IMG/VR virus record: IMGVR_UViG_3300031772_000356
Location: 1 to 20,593 of that record
Reading direction: 5' to 3' (one strand)
DNA length: 20,593 bases
DNA from: a virus
Positions 7,898 to 14,843 of this stretch are shown piece by piece. The translations under genes and the position numbers were made by a program. The notes beneath the pieces are model-generated. The model searched no databases. It had not been told where the DNA came from and saw nothing but the letters and a program-made list of their open reading frames with translations. The stretch's first letter is position 1. Every line of letters starts with the position of its first letter.

Positions 7898-7938
7898 AGG
7901 AGAAGGAGGAAAGGAGAAGCGCGAAGCGACCCCCGTCG

Positions 7939-9315
7939 CTAGAAGCTCACAACCGCGCAGTGCCCGGGTTCCCTCGCGACGAAGTTCCCGTACAGCGACA
8001 CGCTGACCTGCGTGGCCGGTCCTTCAACCGAGGTTGCGTTGCCGTCCATCGTGAGGTAGTCCTCGATGTTCAGCTTGAACGTGGTGTCGGGCTCTTCCTG
8101 GTTCTCGTCGGCCGCAGCAGCCCCCGGCTCGTTTCCGGTGATGCCTTCGTCGAACTGCTTCTGAGCGTTCGAGTAGGTGACGAACTCGATCGTTGATTTG
8201 TCGATGATCCACGCGCGACCCCTGATGCAGTAGGGGTCATCGTAGACGTACTCGATCCAGTTCGTGCTCATGGCGAACCGCAGAGCCGCGAGGCCGCGAG
8301 CGACCTCGTTCTTCTGGTTCTTCGCCCCCGAGGTGTTGATCTGCTGCATGAGGGCGGTCTGCTGGTTCACTTCTCCTGCCATGGTCAGCCAGTCTTCGTC
8401 GTTGATCGCCACCATGTCCGGGACCCCTCCGCCGCGGCGGGCCATGGCGACTCCCTGGACGATGGCGTCCATGTAGAGCTCTCCGCTTGCTCGGCCGTAG
8501 TACCAGCCGGCGAGGGTGTTCGTTGAGGTGGAGCGCGTCACCCCGTAGAAGGCGGTGCCGATGTAGGTCGTCCAGTTGGCTCCGCTTCTGTTGGCAAGGA
8601 ACGGAATCCAGCCTGAGAGGCCGGTCGGCATGCTTGCAACCGGGGTTGCATCGCGTCCGCCTACGATCTCGATGAGCGATCCAGCAATCCAGCCGCCAGC
8701 GGTCGCACCGCCGCCCGTCCAGGTGATGGTGTTCCCGTCGATCGCGGATACCGTCCGCACCGTCGCGTCATAGTAGCCCGAGGTGGGTAAGGCACCGTTT
8801 ACGACGTAGAACTGCGTACCGATCGCCATCTTTACCACGGTGTCGTAGTTCAGCGTGGCGGTCGTGGCCGCTGCCGCTACCGCGGTCGGCAGATACCCCA
8901 GGTCCCCGCAGCCGTACCCGTACAGCGATGCGGCGAAGAGCTTCCGCTGGCTGTCGCATGCGGCGAAGAGTTTGTAGCCGAGCGCCTTCAGGTACCCGCC
9001 CTTTTTCGTGCGGGCCGCGAGGAACTCTTTCTGCGTCACGAGGAACACCGTGAAGATGTTGCCTGGCGTGACGGCCATCTCGGCGGTCTTGGCGCTCGAG
9101 GCGGCGTTCGCCACGGCTACGGTGTAGTCGCCGCTCGTGGCCCCTCCGCGGTCGTAGGGCATCGTGACCTGGTAGGTCTGGCCCTCGATCCGGTTTTTCT
9201 CGATCTCCCGCCCTACCGGTGAGTTGCGGAAGAACATCCCCCTGATCTTCTTGTCGGTGTACGTCCTCTTGTACAGCCCGAGCAAGAAGGCATCAGCCGT
9301 GACCTGCTGTGCCAT
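7939..9315 (-). CDS. Major capsid protein (HK97-fold type)
   Basis: This gene encodes 458 residues, with an ATG preceded by GGGAGGG. The N-terminal region (DAFLLGLYKRTYTDKKIRGMF, split as DAFLLGLYK and TDKKIRGMF, then NSPVGREIEKNRIEG, then TYQVTMPYDRGGATSGDY) and the following TPGNIFTVFLVTQKEF are typical of podovirus and siphovirus HK97-fold coat proteins. The later GVPDMVAINDEDWLTMAGE, and the C-terminal pattern IIDKSTIEFVTYSN then PDTTFKLNIEDYLTMDGN and SVSLYGNFVAREPG, fit the P-domain and last strands. A Gly/Ala/Thr-rich stretch at about 155-235 (TWTGGGATAGGW) may be a surface insertion. It directly follows a scaffold-like gene and is followed by a strong hairpin terminator, as expected for the most abundant virion protein. 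No obvious N-terminal cleaved delta domain is present, consistent with a separate scaffold. Confidence 0.88.
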   Translation of the reverse strand: MAQQVTADAFLLGLYKRTYTDKKIRGMFFRNSPVGREIEKNRIEGQTYQVTMPYDRGGATSGDYTVAVANAASSAKTAEMAVTPGNIFTVFLVTQKEFLAARTKKGGYLKALGYKLFAACDSQRKLFAASLYGYGCGDLGYLPTAVAAAATTATLNYDTVVKMAIGTQFYVVNGALPTSGYYDATVRTVSAIDGNTITWTGGGATAGGWIAGSLIEIVGGRDATPVASMPTGLSGWIPFLANRSGANWTTYIGTAFYGVTRSTSTNTLAGWYYGRASGELYMDAIVQGVAMARRGGGVPDMVAINDEDWLTMAGEVNQQTALMQQINTSGAKNQKNEVARGLAALRFAMSTNWIEYVYDDPYCIRGRAWIIDKSTIEFVTYSNAQKQFDEGITGNEPGAAAADENQEEPDTTFKLNIEDYLTMDGNATSVEGPATQVSVSLYGNFVAREPGHCAVVSF

Positions 9316-9329
9316 GCGTCATACCCTCC

Positions 9330-9959
9330 CTATGCTGCGCCCTTCTGTCGGGCTTTTTCGTGAAGGCGATCGCGCGTATCTTCTCGTTTCTTCATGCGCG
9401 CAATTTCGTTTTCGATGTCCGGGGTGATCCCGTCCCCCGGACCCTCTTCCTCTGCCGGCGTCTCTTCGGGCTTCACCTCGGCGGCCGTCACCTCGACGGC
9501 GGCAGGAGGAGATTCCTTCGGACCGAGCCGACCTTTGATCTGCTCGGCGAGATCCTTGAGCTTCGACCCTCCGACCTCATCGTTGAATCCGTCCTCGCCT
9601 TTCAACTCCTCGAGGTAGTCGAAGACCAGCGGGATGAGGTCCTTGTCGAAGACCCGTTTGAAGTCGTCAGCGAACGGAGCGAACATCGGGCCGTGCTTCT
9701 CTCCGAACGATTTCAGCCCGTCTGCCCGCAGGTTCTCCTTGTACAGCCCGTCGATCCCTCCGAGGATCTTCTCGTAGAAGTCCCCCGAGAGCTTCGATAC
9801 CTGCTCCGAGAGCTTCTCAACCGTCTCGAGGAGGTACTCACACACCGAAGCGATGGCGGCGACCGGGTTCTCCGACTGCGCCGCCTTGCGCTTGGCGATG
9901 GCCTCCTCGAGAGCGGTCATCTCTTCGGGCGACAGGCTGTCGAGCGTCATGCCATCCAT
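9330..9959 (-). CDS. Probable capsid scaffolding protein
   Basis: This gene encodes 209 residues. The start at 9959 has GGAGG 6 bases upstream; a second ATG lies at 9950. The protein is highly charged: helical N-terminal half (SPEEMTALEEAIAKRKAAQ, then EYLLETVEKLSEQVSKL), an acidic Pro/Glu-rich linker at about 147-178, and a basic C-terminal helix (ARMKKREDTRDRLHEKARQK). An acidic coiled-coil body with a Lys/Arg-rich C-terminal helix is the known layout of phage scaffolds such as P22 gp8, whose basic end binds the coat. The position immediately before the coat gene, 14 bases apart, supports this strongly. No protease motif (Ser/His/Asp) is visible, so it is a scaffold rather than a prohead protease fusion. 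Confidence 0.83.
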   Translation of the reverse strand: MDGMTLDSLSPEEMTALEEAIAKRKAAQSENPVAAIASVCEYLLETVEKLSEQVSKLSGDFYEKILGGIDGLYKENLRADGLKSFGEKHGPMFAPFADDFKRVFDKDLIPLVFDYLEELKGEDGFNDEVGGSKLKDLAEQIKGRLGPKESPPAAVEVTAAEVKPEETPAEEEGPGDGITPDIENEIARMKKREDTRDRLHEKARQKGAA

Positions 9960-9973
9960 GCCCTGCCTCCCTC

Positions 9974-10639
9974 CTACGTCCACAGCGGCGGCAGCGGAAC
10001 CTCCGCGAAGAAGATGCTCACCGAGTACGTGGTCGAGGTTGCCGCCGTGGCGCAGAACGAGAGCGCGGTGCCGGGGGGCATCACGAACAGCCCCATGAAG
10101 TCGAGGAACATCCTTGCCGGAAGTCCTACCGCAGCCGCACCTTCGATCCAGTGCCCCACTCCGAGATCTGCGATCCAGGTCGGGTTGGTGGTGAAGGTGT
10201 TGACGGCGTGAGCGAACCGCGTGGTGGCCGCTCCGCGTCCGATCAGGCATGGGGTTGGAACGACGTTCGTGAACGTTGCGATCGGGGCTCCAGTGAGCGC
10301 CGCGTCGCCCGTGGCGAGCGTCTGCGATACGGTGATCCCGTGCAGTACGGGTGTTCCGATCGCGCCTGGCGAGAGCATGATCGCCAGCGGGTAGACGAGT
10401 TTCCCCGAGCTGGAGATGTTCCACAGCGTCGGGCTGTTGGTGGCCGTTGACTGGATCGGAATCGCGGCCACGGCCGCGCTTTTCGCGACGTAGACCATGC
10501 CGCGTCGCGTCAGCTCTGCGTAGTTGCCGTAGAGCTGCTGCACGATCAGCTCGCCGGTATTGCCCCCTCTTCCCATTCCGAAGTTGTTGTCCTGGATCAC
10601 CTGCGGTCCAGCGACCATATCGAAAGTCAGATCAGGCAT
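9974..10639 (-). CDS. Probable virion surface/decoration protein, paralogue B
   Basis: This gene encodes 221 residues, with an ATG at 10639 preceded by AAGGAGTAACCT. It is beta-rich and Ala/Thr/Gly-rich, without Cys clusters, signal peptide or membrane helix. It is clearly homologous to the gene just upstream (10667-11356): shared positions include GELI then a Tyr/Trp-Gly motif, RRGMVYVAKSAAVAAIPI, NSPTLWN, then KLVYPLAIMLSPGAIGTPVL, and a final strand pair near PPGTALSF and IFFAEVP. It lies between the portal and the scaffold and coat genes. A head decoration, head fibre or other structural role is inferred from position and composition; no named family was recognised. Its proximity to the coat gene suggests high expression. 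Confidence 0.78.
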   Translation of the reverse strand: MPDLTFDMVAGPQVIQDNNFGMGRGGNTGELIVQQLYGNYAELTRRGMVYVAKSAAVAAIPIQSTATNSPTLWNISSSGKLVYPLAIMLSPGAIGTPVLHGITVSQTLATGDAALTGAPIATFTNVVPTPCLIGRGAATTRFAHAVNTFTTNPTWIADLGVGHWIEGAAAVGLPARMFLDFMGLFVMPPGTALSFCATAATSTTYSVSIFFAEVPLPPLWT

Positions 10640-10666
10640 AGGTTACTCCTTACTCTCACGCTCTCA

Positions 10667-11356
10667 TCACGCGCTCACGAGGGCGGGGATCTCGGCGAAG
10701 ATGATCGAGGTCCAGTACGTTGTGCTCGTCGCGATGGTCGAGCCGATGTGGAGCGTGGTGCCGGGCAGCAACTGGATGCTGCCGTCGAAGTCGTAGCTGA
10801 AGCCGCTGTAGAGCTGGCCGCTCGCAGCCGCACCCTCGAGGTGATGTCCGAAGCCCATGTCGATGAGGGCCGCGGGGTTCACCGTGTAGGTCGAGACGGC
10901 AGGAGCGAACAGCGTCGAGGCGACCTTGCCTCCGCCCACGAGCAGCGGGACCGGGGCGACGTTCGTCCAGGTCGGGATCGGAGCGCCCGTTGCGGCTACC
11001 GAGCCAGCGCTCGTAAGATACGAGAGGGTGAAGCCCTGGAGGATCGGGGTGCCGATCGCGCCCAGGGACAGCGAGATGCGAAGAGGAACCACGAGCTTGT
11101 TGGAGCCCGCGGGGTTCCAGATTGACGGGGCGTTCGTCAGCGTGGTGTTGATCGGAACCGCGGCCGCAGCCGCGACACGAGCAACGAAGACGAAGCCTCG
11201 CCGGCAGAACTCACCGAACTTGCCCCACAGGTCCGCGGTGATGAGCTCTCCCATGCTGCCGGCTAGGAAGTTGGTGACGGTGGAGTCGGATAGATTCCTC
11301 GGAGCGCCGACGGTGCACGCGCTCCCGAAATCTACTTTGCCGATGTCAGTTGCCAT
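10667..11356 (-). CDS. Probable virion surface/decoration protein, paralogue A
   Basis: This gene encodes 229 residues, with an ATG at 11356 preceded by AGGAG 8 bases upstream. Its main blocks are MGELITADLWGKFGEFCRRG, then FVFVARVAAAAAVPINTTLT, NAPSIWN, KLVVPLRISLSLGAIGTPIL and an end with LLPGTTLHIG then SIIFAEIPALV. These align in order with the next gene (9974-10639), so the two arose by tandem duplication. The fold is probably a beta-sandwich. The block lies between portal and scaffold, where P22 has no such genes, so these are lineage-specific additions. A structural role is inferred only. Confidence 0.78.
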   Translation of the reverse strand: MATDIGKVDFGSACTVGAPRNLSDSTVTNFLAGSMGELITADLWGKFGEFCRRGFVFVARVAAAAAVPINTTLTNAPSIWNPAGSNKLVVPLRISLSLGAIGTPILQGFTLSYLTSAGSVAATGAPIPTWTNVAPVPLLVGGGKVASTLFAPAVSTYTVNPAALIDMGFGHHLEGAAASGQLYSGFSYDFDGSIQLLPGTTLHIGSTIATSTTYWTSIIFAEIPALVSA

Positions 11357-11370
11357 GTTTCATGCTCCTT

Positions 11371-11964
11371 TTATCGCACGGCGCTCTTGTCGACCTCGGA
11401 CCACTCCATCGTGACGTAGAGCCGAAGCACGCCGGTGGCACCCATGAGGAAGAGGTTGTGGAGGACCAGGCCCTCGTTCTGCCGCAGGATGACCTGCTGG
11501 CTGTCATCCGAGCCTCCGAAAACCCAGTCCATATTTGCCGTTGCCCCGAGCGCGCTCGTCTGGAAGCAGTTCGCCCCGAGCGGGTGAGCATCCAGCGTGC
11601 GCGTGCCGGCGGTGATCACGCCCGTGGTCCCGATCCGCATGTCTCCCATGACGGAGGTCGGGTAGTTGGTGTCGAGCTTTCCGTTGTTCGTGGTCAGCGT
11701 CGCCGCCGTACCACCCGAGTCGGCGACAGTGAATGCCCGGGCGAAGTACAGACCGTATTCCGTACCCTGCGCCGTGCCGTATGCCGTCCTGACGGTGACA
11801 CTCAGCCCGACTCGCTTTACGACGCAAAGCTGCTGAGTGGCGGTCCATCGGCACGACCAGACCGGTCCGTCTGCCGCGACCGTTGTGAGGGCGCCCGAGG
11901 GAATGGTGATCGTGAACTCAGCGCGTTCCGGGGCGATCTTGTACGGAGCTCTCAAAATAGACAT
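11371..11964 (-). CDS. Probable virion protein, possible distant third paralogue
   Basis: This gene encodes 197 residues, with an ATG at 11964 preceded by GGAGAG. It is beta-rich with few charged residues; blocks include AEFTITIPSGALTTVAADGP, LSVTVRTAYGTAQGTEYGLY, GTTGVITAGTRTLDAHPLGA and a C-terminal LRQNEGLVLHN then LYVTMEWSEV. The last part has the same rhythm (turn with Gly, hydrophobic strand, then strand ending W/F-x-E) as the ends of the two paralogues downstream. A shared fold is possible but not shown by direct identity. It directly follows the portal gene and sits in the head block. No enzyme motif is visible; a head-completion or decoration protein is the best inference. Confidence 0.75.
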   Translation of the reverse strand: MSILRAPYKIAPERAEFTITIPSGALTTVAADGPVWSCRWTATQQLCVVKRVGLSVTVRTAYGTAQGTEYGLYFARAFTVADSGGTAATLTTNNGKLDTNYPTSVMGDMRIGTTGVITAGTRTLDAHPLGANCFQTSALGATANMDWVFGGSDDSQQVILRQNEGLVLHNLFLMGATGVLRLYVTMEWSEVDKSAVR

Positions 11965-11980
11965 AGTTCGTTTCTCTCCT

Positions 11981-13801
11981 CTACGCTGCCGGGACTCCCG
12001 GCTGGCTGGCTGCCGGCAACGCCGGCGAGGTCATCGACAGAGCAGATTCCGGCGGGGCTTCCAACGGAAGCTGGTTCGTCGGCCCTTGCACCGTCGGCGG
12101 CTGTACGGGTGATTCAGGCGGAGCAGGCGGGGCCATCGCAGCACTCATCGAGTCCTGCTTGCCCTTCACGGTCTCCAGAAGCTTTTTCAAGCGATTGAGT
12201 GTTTCGATCTTCTCATCGCTGGCATCGAGACGAAGCAGCGTGCTCACCGTCTCACCGAAAAGCTGCTCGAGGTTCACCGTCTCGAAGAACTCGAACTCGT
12301 TGTCCTCGACCGCCCGCTCGATGATCCGCTGGCAGTAGTCGTAGCTCGCCGAGGTGATCGAGTAGGCTCCCTCGAGGTCTGGGAACTCGAGGAGCGTCGC
12401 CACGAGGGAAGGGTTGAGGACCTTCATCGCGATCAACTTCTCGATCTGCTCCATCTTCGTTTTTGGATCCTTCGAGAGCGAGGAGCTCGCGGAGAACTGG
12501 ATTGAGAAGCTGTCCCTCTCGCGCTTGATGTCCGCCCAGGTGATCGCGGCGCGGCCCCTGCGCTTCGGCAGAACGTCCTCGCCCGCGGGGAACACTTCGA
12601 TGCAGATGTTCGCCACGTCCATGAAGAAGCGGATGAAGGACTGGAGCCACGGGTTGTGCCGCTCGCTCTCCACGTCCTCGACGGTCTGAAGAGCCACGCC
12701 GCTGTTGAGGCCCGAGGGCTTCTTCGCCTGCGCCGAGAGTTGCGAGATCCCGCTCATCTCCATGCTCTGCGCGATCCAGAACTGGAGCATCGGGAGGTAC
12801 TGCGGATCGAGTGCCGGGGGAGTAGCTACAATCACCGGCGGGGAACTCACGCCAGGCACAGGCTTGTACGGGTAGACGGCGCCGATCTCGTTGGTGAGCA
12901 GCGACGCCTTTACCTCGCTGCCCATCATCACCCACGCGACGTTCGCCGGGGAGAGTTCGTAGGCGAGGTGGATCTTCCTGCACAGTGACTCTACCTGGAG
13001 CTGGATGGTGTAGGTGTTGTCGGCAATCGAGGTCGAGGTGTTGCCCTTCAGCGGCTGCTCGAGGTACAGCACCGCGACGGGCGGGCAGTCGAACTCGATC
13101 GGCACCTCGTCGATGAGCTTGCCGGCGGCGAAGGTGAGCTGCTTCCTGCCGGCCAGGTCGTAGTAGATGGTCCGCTCGCCCTTGAGGAACGGGTTATCCT
13201 CGAGCCGCTGCGCGAGGTCCTCGACTCCCTCTTCCTTGCTCTTCTTGATCCGGTCCTTCAGGTATGCGAGCGGGAACATCTTCTGGGAGATCGCGCAGCG
13301 GGTGAGCTTCCCGAAGTTCCACTCCGCGGGATCGAACAGGTACTCCCACGGGGCGACCGAGCGGATGACCTTCTCTTCCCAATCGACCCACAGGCACCCG
13401 CGCTCGAAGATGTCCGCGAACCGCGCGCACTGGATCGCCTTGCGGTGCACGTCCTGCCTCTCGTAGAGCTGGTCGAAGTAGCTCTGCGCGTTGCGGCAGG
13501 TCTTCAGGGTCTTGAAGGTGCCGGCGGTGGGATTGAAGAATGGGCGGACCTTCGTCTCGCTGACCTTCGAGACGTGCGTGTCGATGCAGGCCCGGATGAC
13601 GTTGAGGTACGGGGTGATCCCCGTGTCCTCGCCCTCGTCGAGGTTGTAGTAGCCCGCGGGATTGCCGTACTGGTTACTGAGGTCCTCGACGCGGCGGCCG
13701 TTGTTGAGGTAGCGGTTGATCGAGCGCCGCCACTTCGGCATGTTCTTCGACATCTGCCCCGCGAGGAAGGCGAGGTCGACTCGAACCTGCTGGACCGTCA
13801 C
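11981..13801 (-). CDS. Portal protein
   Basis: This gene encodes 606 residues. The start is a GTG at 13801 whose bases overlap the preceding TGA (GTGA); AAGGCGGGA lies upstream. Recognisable podovirus portal features are the N-terminal helix (KWRRSINRYLNNGRRVEDLS), ITPYLNVIRACIDTHVSKV, KAIQCARFADIFERGCLWVD, then SVAPWEYLFDPAEWNFGKLT, PPVAVLYLEQPL, and a long helix with the clip and stem region (QLSAQAKKPSGLNSGVALQT, then VEDVESERHNPWLQSFIRFF). The C-terminal 50 residues are a Pro/Ala/Gln-rich, probably disordered tail after a helix (ETLNRLKKLLETVKGKQD). The length is within the range of short-tailed-phage portals. Its product forms the dodecameric ring at the capsid vertex through which the terminase below loads DNA. 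Confidence 0.88.
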   Translation of the reverse strand: MTVQQVRVDLAFLAGQMSKNMPKWRRSINRYLNNGRRVEDLSNQYGNPAGYYNLDEGEDTGITPYLNVIRACIDTHVSKVSETKVRPFFNPTAGTFKTLKTCRNAQSYFDQLYERQDVHRKAIQCARFADIFERGCLWVDWEEKVIRSVAPWEYLFDPAEWNFGKLTRCAISQKMFPLAYLKDRIKKSKEEGVEDLAQRLEDNPFLKGERTIYYDLAGRKQLTFAAGKLIDEVPIEFDCPPVAVLYLEQPLKGNTSTSIADNTYTIQLQVESLCRKIHLAYELSPANVAWVMMGSEVKASLLTNEIGAVYPYKPVPGVSSPPVIVATPPALDPQYLPMLQFWIAQSMEMSGISQLSAQAKKPSGLNSGVALQTVEDVESERHNPWLQSFIRFFMDVANICIEVFPAGEDVLPKRRGRAAITWADIKRERDSFSIQFSASSSLSKDPKTKMEQIEKLIAMKVLNPSLVATLLEFPDLEGAYSITSASYDYCQRIIERAVEDNEFEFFETVNLEQLFGETVSTLLRLDASDEKIETLNRLKKLLETVKGKQDSMSAAMAPPAPPESPVQPPTVQGPTNQLPLEAPPESALSMTSPALPAASQPGVPAA

Positions 13802-14043
13802 CAGGATCCCGCCTTGTCTGCGGACATGAGCTGCGTGAGGCGGTCGGTCGCGTCAGCCCGGCGGATGTCGAGCTTCGTGCCGTCCTTGAAGGTGACGGTC
13901 GCCACCACTTCGTAGCGCGCCGAGTCGATGAGCTCTTTGATGAGTGAGTAATCGGGCTCGCTGCCGATGAGGCGCTTGTATCGCGCCTGCTTCGCTCGTT
14001 CGGCCTTGACGGCCCTGTAGGCGAGGATGAGATCTCCGACCAT
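13798..14043 (-). CDS. Small protein of unknown function upstream of portal
   Basis: This gene encodes 81 residues from the ATG at 14043; a GTG one codon earlier (14046) is an alternative. The ATG has no good Shine-Dalgarno, but it lies directly behind the TATATAGG box, so a leaderless mRNA is possible. The N-terminal half is a basic helix (ILAYRAVKAERAKQARYKRL). The second half has a short beta-hairpin (YEVVATVTFKDGTKLDIRRA) and a final helix. No family was recognised. The TGA overlaps the portal GTG, so translation is probably coupled to the portal gene. Confidence 0.68.
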   Translation of the reverse strand: MVGDLILAYRAVKAERAKQARYKRLIGSEPDYSLIKELIDSARYEVVATVTFKDGTKLDIRRADATDRLTQLMSADKAGSW

Positions 14044-14056
14044 CACCTATATAGGC
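14043..14056 (-). promoter_or_regulatory. TCACCTATATAGGC box (copy 2), candidate promoter element
   Basis: This is an exact 14-base match to 7817-7830, placed directly before the gene that opens the portal/head block. On the minus strand the TATATA ends about 5 bases before the ATG at 14043, so a start there would give a leaderless transcript. Copies of another shared element (14066-14084) lie just upstream, which makes 14043-14084 a likely regulatory region. Confidence 0.5.
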
Positions 14057-14065
14057 GCTTTGGCC

Positions 14066-14084
14066 GGAGAAAAGTTGTTTACGC
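14066..14084 (-). promoter_or_regulatory. Conserved intergenic 19-mer (copy 1)
   Basis: The plus strand reads GGAGAAAAGTTGTTTACGC here and differs at only one base from 17152-17170. It lies between the end of the 118-residue gene and the portal block, 20-23 bases before the start codon. Its distance from the start and its occurrence before two gene blocks suggest a phage promoter part or an operator. Confidence 0.55.
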
Positions 14085-14086
14085 GG

Positions 14087-14443
14087 TCAGTTTGCTGGAG
14101 GCAGCGCGCCTTTCGGCAGCACGAGGCCTGAGAGCGCCTCCTGGCACTTCGCCGTCATCTCGGGGTTCCCGCAGTCGTGCATGAAGGCGATCGAGGTCTT
14201 CGGCACACGAGCGAGCCGAGGCTTGAAGATGCCGGCCTCGGACATCTTCTGCATCGTCACCTGCCCCTGCCCGTTGCGGCCCGTCTGCACGGGGCCTATC
14301 ACCAGCGTCTTCTCGGGATCGAAGATGAAGCAGTCCCCGTCCTCCCTCGCGCACTCGGAGTACAACACCGGTCTGGTGGTGAGCTGGTAGACGACGGTAG
14401 GCCCGGGGGTAGCAGACTTGCCTTGGAAGTTGAGGATGCTCAT
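14087..14443 (-). CDS. Unknown 118-residue phage protein
   Basis: I chose the ATG at 14443, which has GGAGG 8 bases upstream and shares one base with the preceding TGA (TGATG); a GTG just before it is possible. The protein begins SILNFQGKSATPGPTVVYQL and contains four Cys (CAREDGDC, then HDCGN and AKC), a region of alternating strands (YSECAREDGDCFIFDPEKTL) and a Pro-rich end. No signal peptide, membrane segment or known domain was recognised. It closes the small-gene run after the terminase and is followed by a non-coding regulatory gap. Confidence 0.75.
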   Translation of the reverse strand: MSILNFQGKSATPGPTVVYQLTTRPVLYSECAREDGDCFIFDPEKTLVIGPVQTGRNGQGQVTMQKMSEAGIFKPRLARVPKTSIAFMHDCGNPEMTAKCQEALSGLVLPKGALPPAN

Positions 14444-14559
14444 CACCTACCCCTCCGTTCGTGCCATTCATCCACCAGATGCCTGATGAACGTGGCGACG
14501 TAGCAAGCCGCAGCGACGGATGCCACGAAATAAAACATCGCCCGCAGTATCTCCATCAT
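14443..14559 (-). CDS. Tiny single-helix membrane protein (38 residues)
   Basis: The ATG at 14559 overlaps the TGA of the zinc-binding protein gene (ATGA) and has GAGGAGGG a few bases upstream; a second ATG follows directly. The product is MMEILRAMFYF, then a hydrophobic stretch to about residue 25 (VASVAAACYVATFI), then a charged tail ending HERRGR. This is one predicted transmembrane helix with the positive end probably inside the cell. The function is unknown. A holin-like or membrane-anchor role cannot be concluded from a single helix. Confidence 0.65.
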   Translation of the reverse strand: MMEILRAMFYFVASVAAACYVATFIRHLVDEWHERRGR

Positions 14560-14843
14560 CTCCCTCCTCGAAACACTCGCGATAGCGGCGTCACGTCTTC
14601 CACGCGCAGCCGCGCCTTCTGCTTGCGGATCTCCTCGGCCCGCGGCGCCGTGCACCATTCGCAGTGGCACTTCCCGCACGGCATCGAACGCGTGCCCTGG
14701 TAATGCTCGCTGATCCTATGCCCGCACCGGCACATGATCGGCTTGAGGGCGGGATCCTCGCGGTGCGCCGCCTCCTGCATCTGCTCGCGGCCGACGTCGC
14801 GAAGCCAGCGGTGCCGCTCAAGAGATTCGTCGGCGCGGCTCAT
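14556..14843 (-). CDS. Small zinc-binding protein (CxCGH...CxxCxCxxC)
   Basis: This gene encodes 95 residues, and its ATG overlaps the TGA of the terminase gene (ATGA). Residues 38-64 carry a dense metal-ligand array: C38, C40, H42, H47, C56, C59, C61 and C64 (CRCGHRISEHYQ, then CGKCHCEWC). I recognise this pattern from short proteins scattered in actinophage and environmental phage genomes. Eight potential ligands could bind two zinc ions. The flanks are charged helices. The position between terminase and portal genes hints at DNA packaging or a nucleic-acid-binding accessory role, but nothing in the sequence decides this. Confidence 0.78.
   Translation of the reverse strand: MSRADESLERHRWLRDVGREQMQEAAHREDPALKPIMCRCGHRISEHYQGTRSMPCGKCHCEWCTAPRAEEIRKQKARLRVEDVTPLSRVFRGGR

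Noticed and set aside
9339-9358. GCCC...GGGC followed by TTTTT, a plus-strand terminator-like hairpin
   Set aside because: The stem is only about 4 bp, it lies in the scaffold 3' coding end, and no plus-strand gene would use it.
14443-14559. Holin assignment for the 38-residue membrane protein
   Set aside because: One hydrophobic helix without an adjacent endolysin or spanin is not enough to support it.
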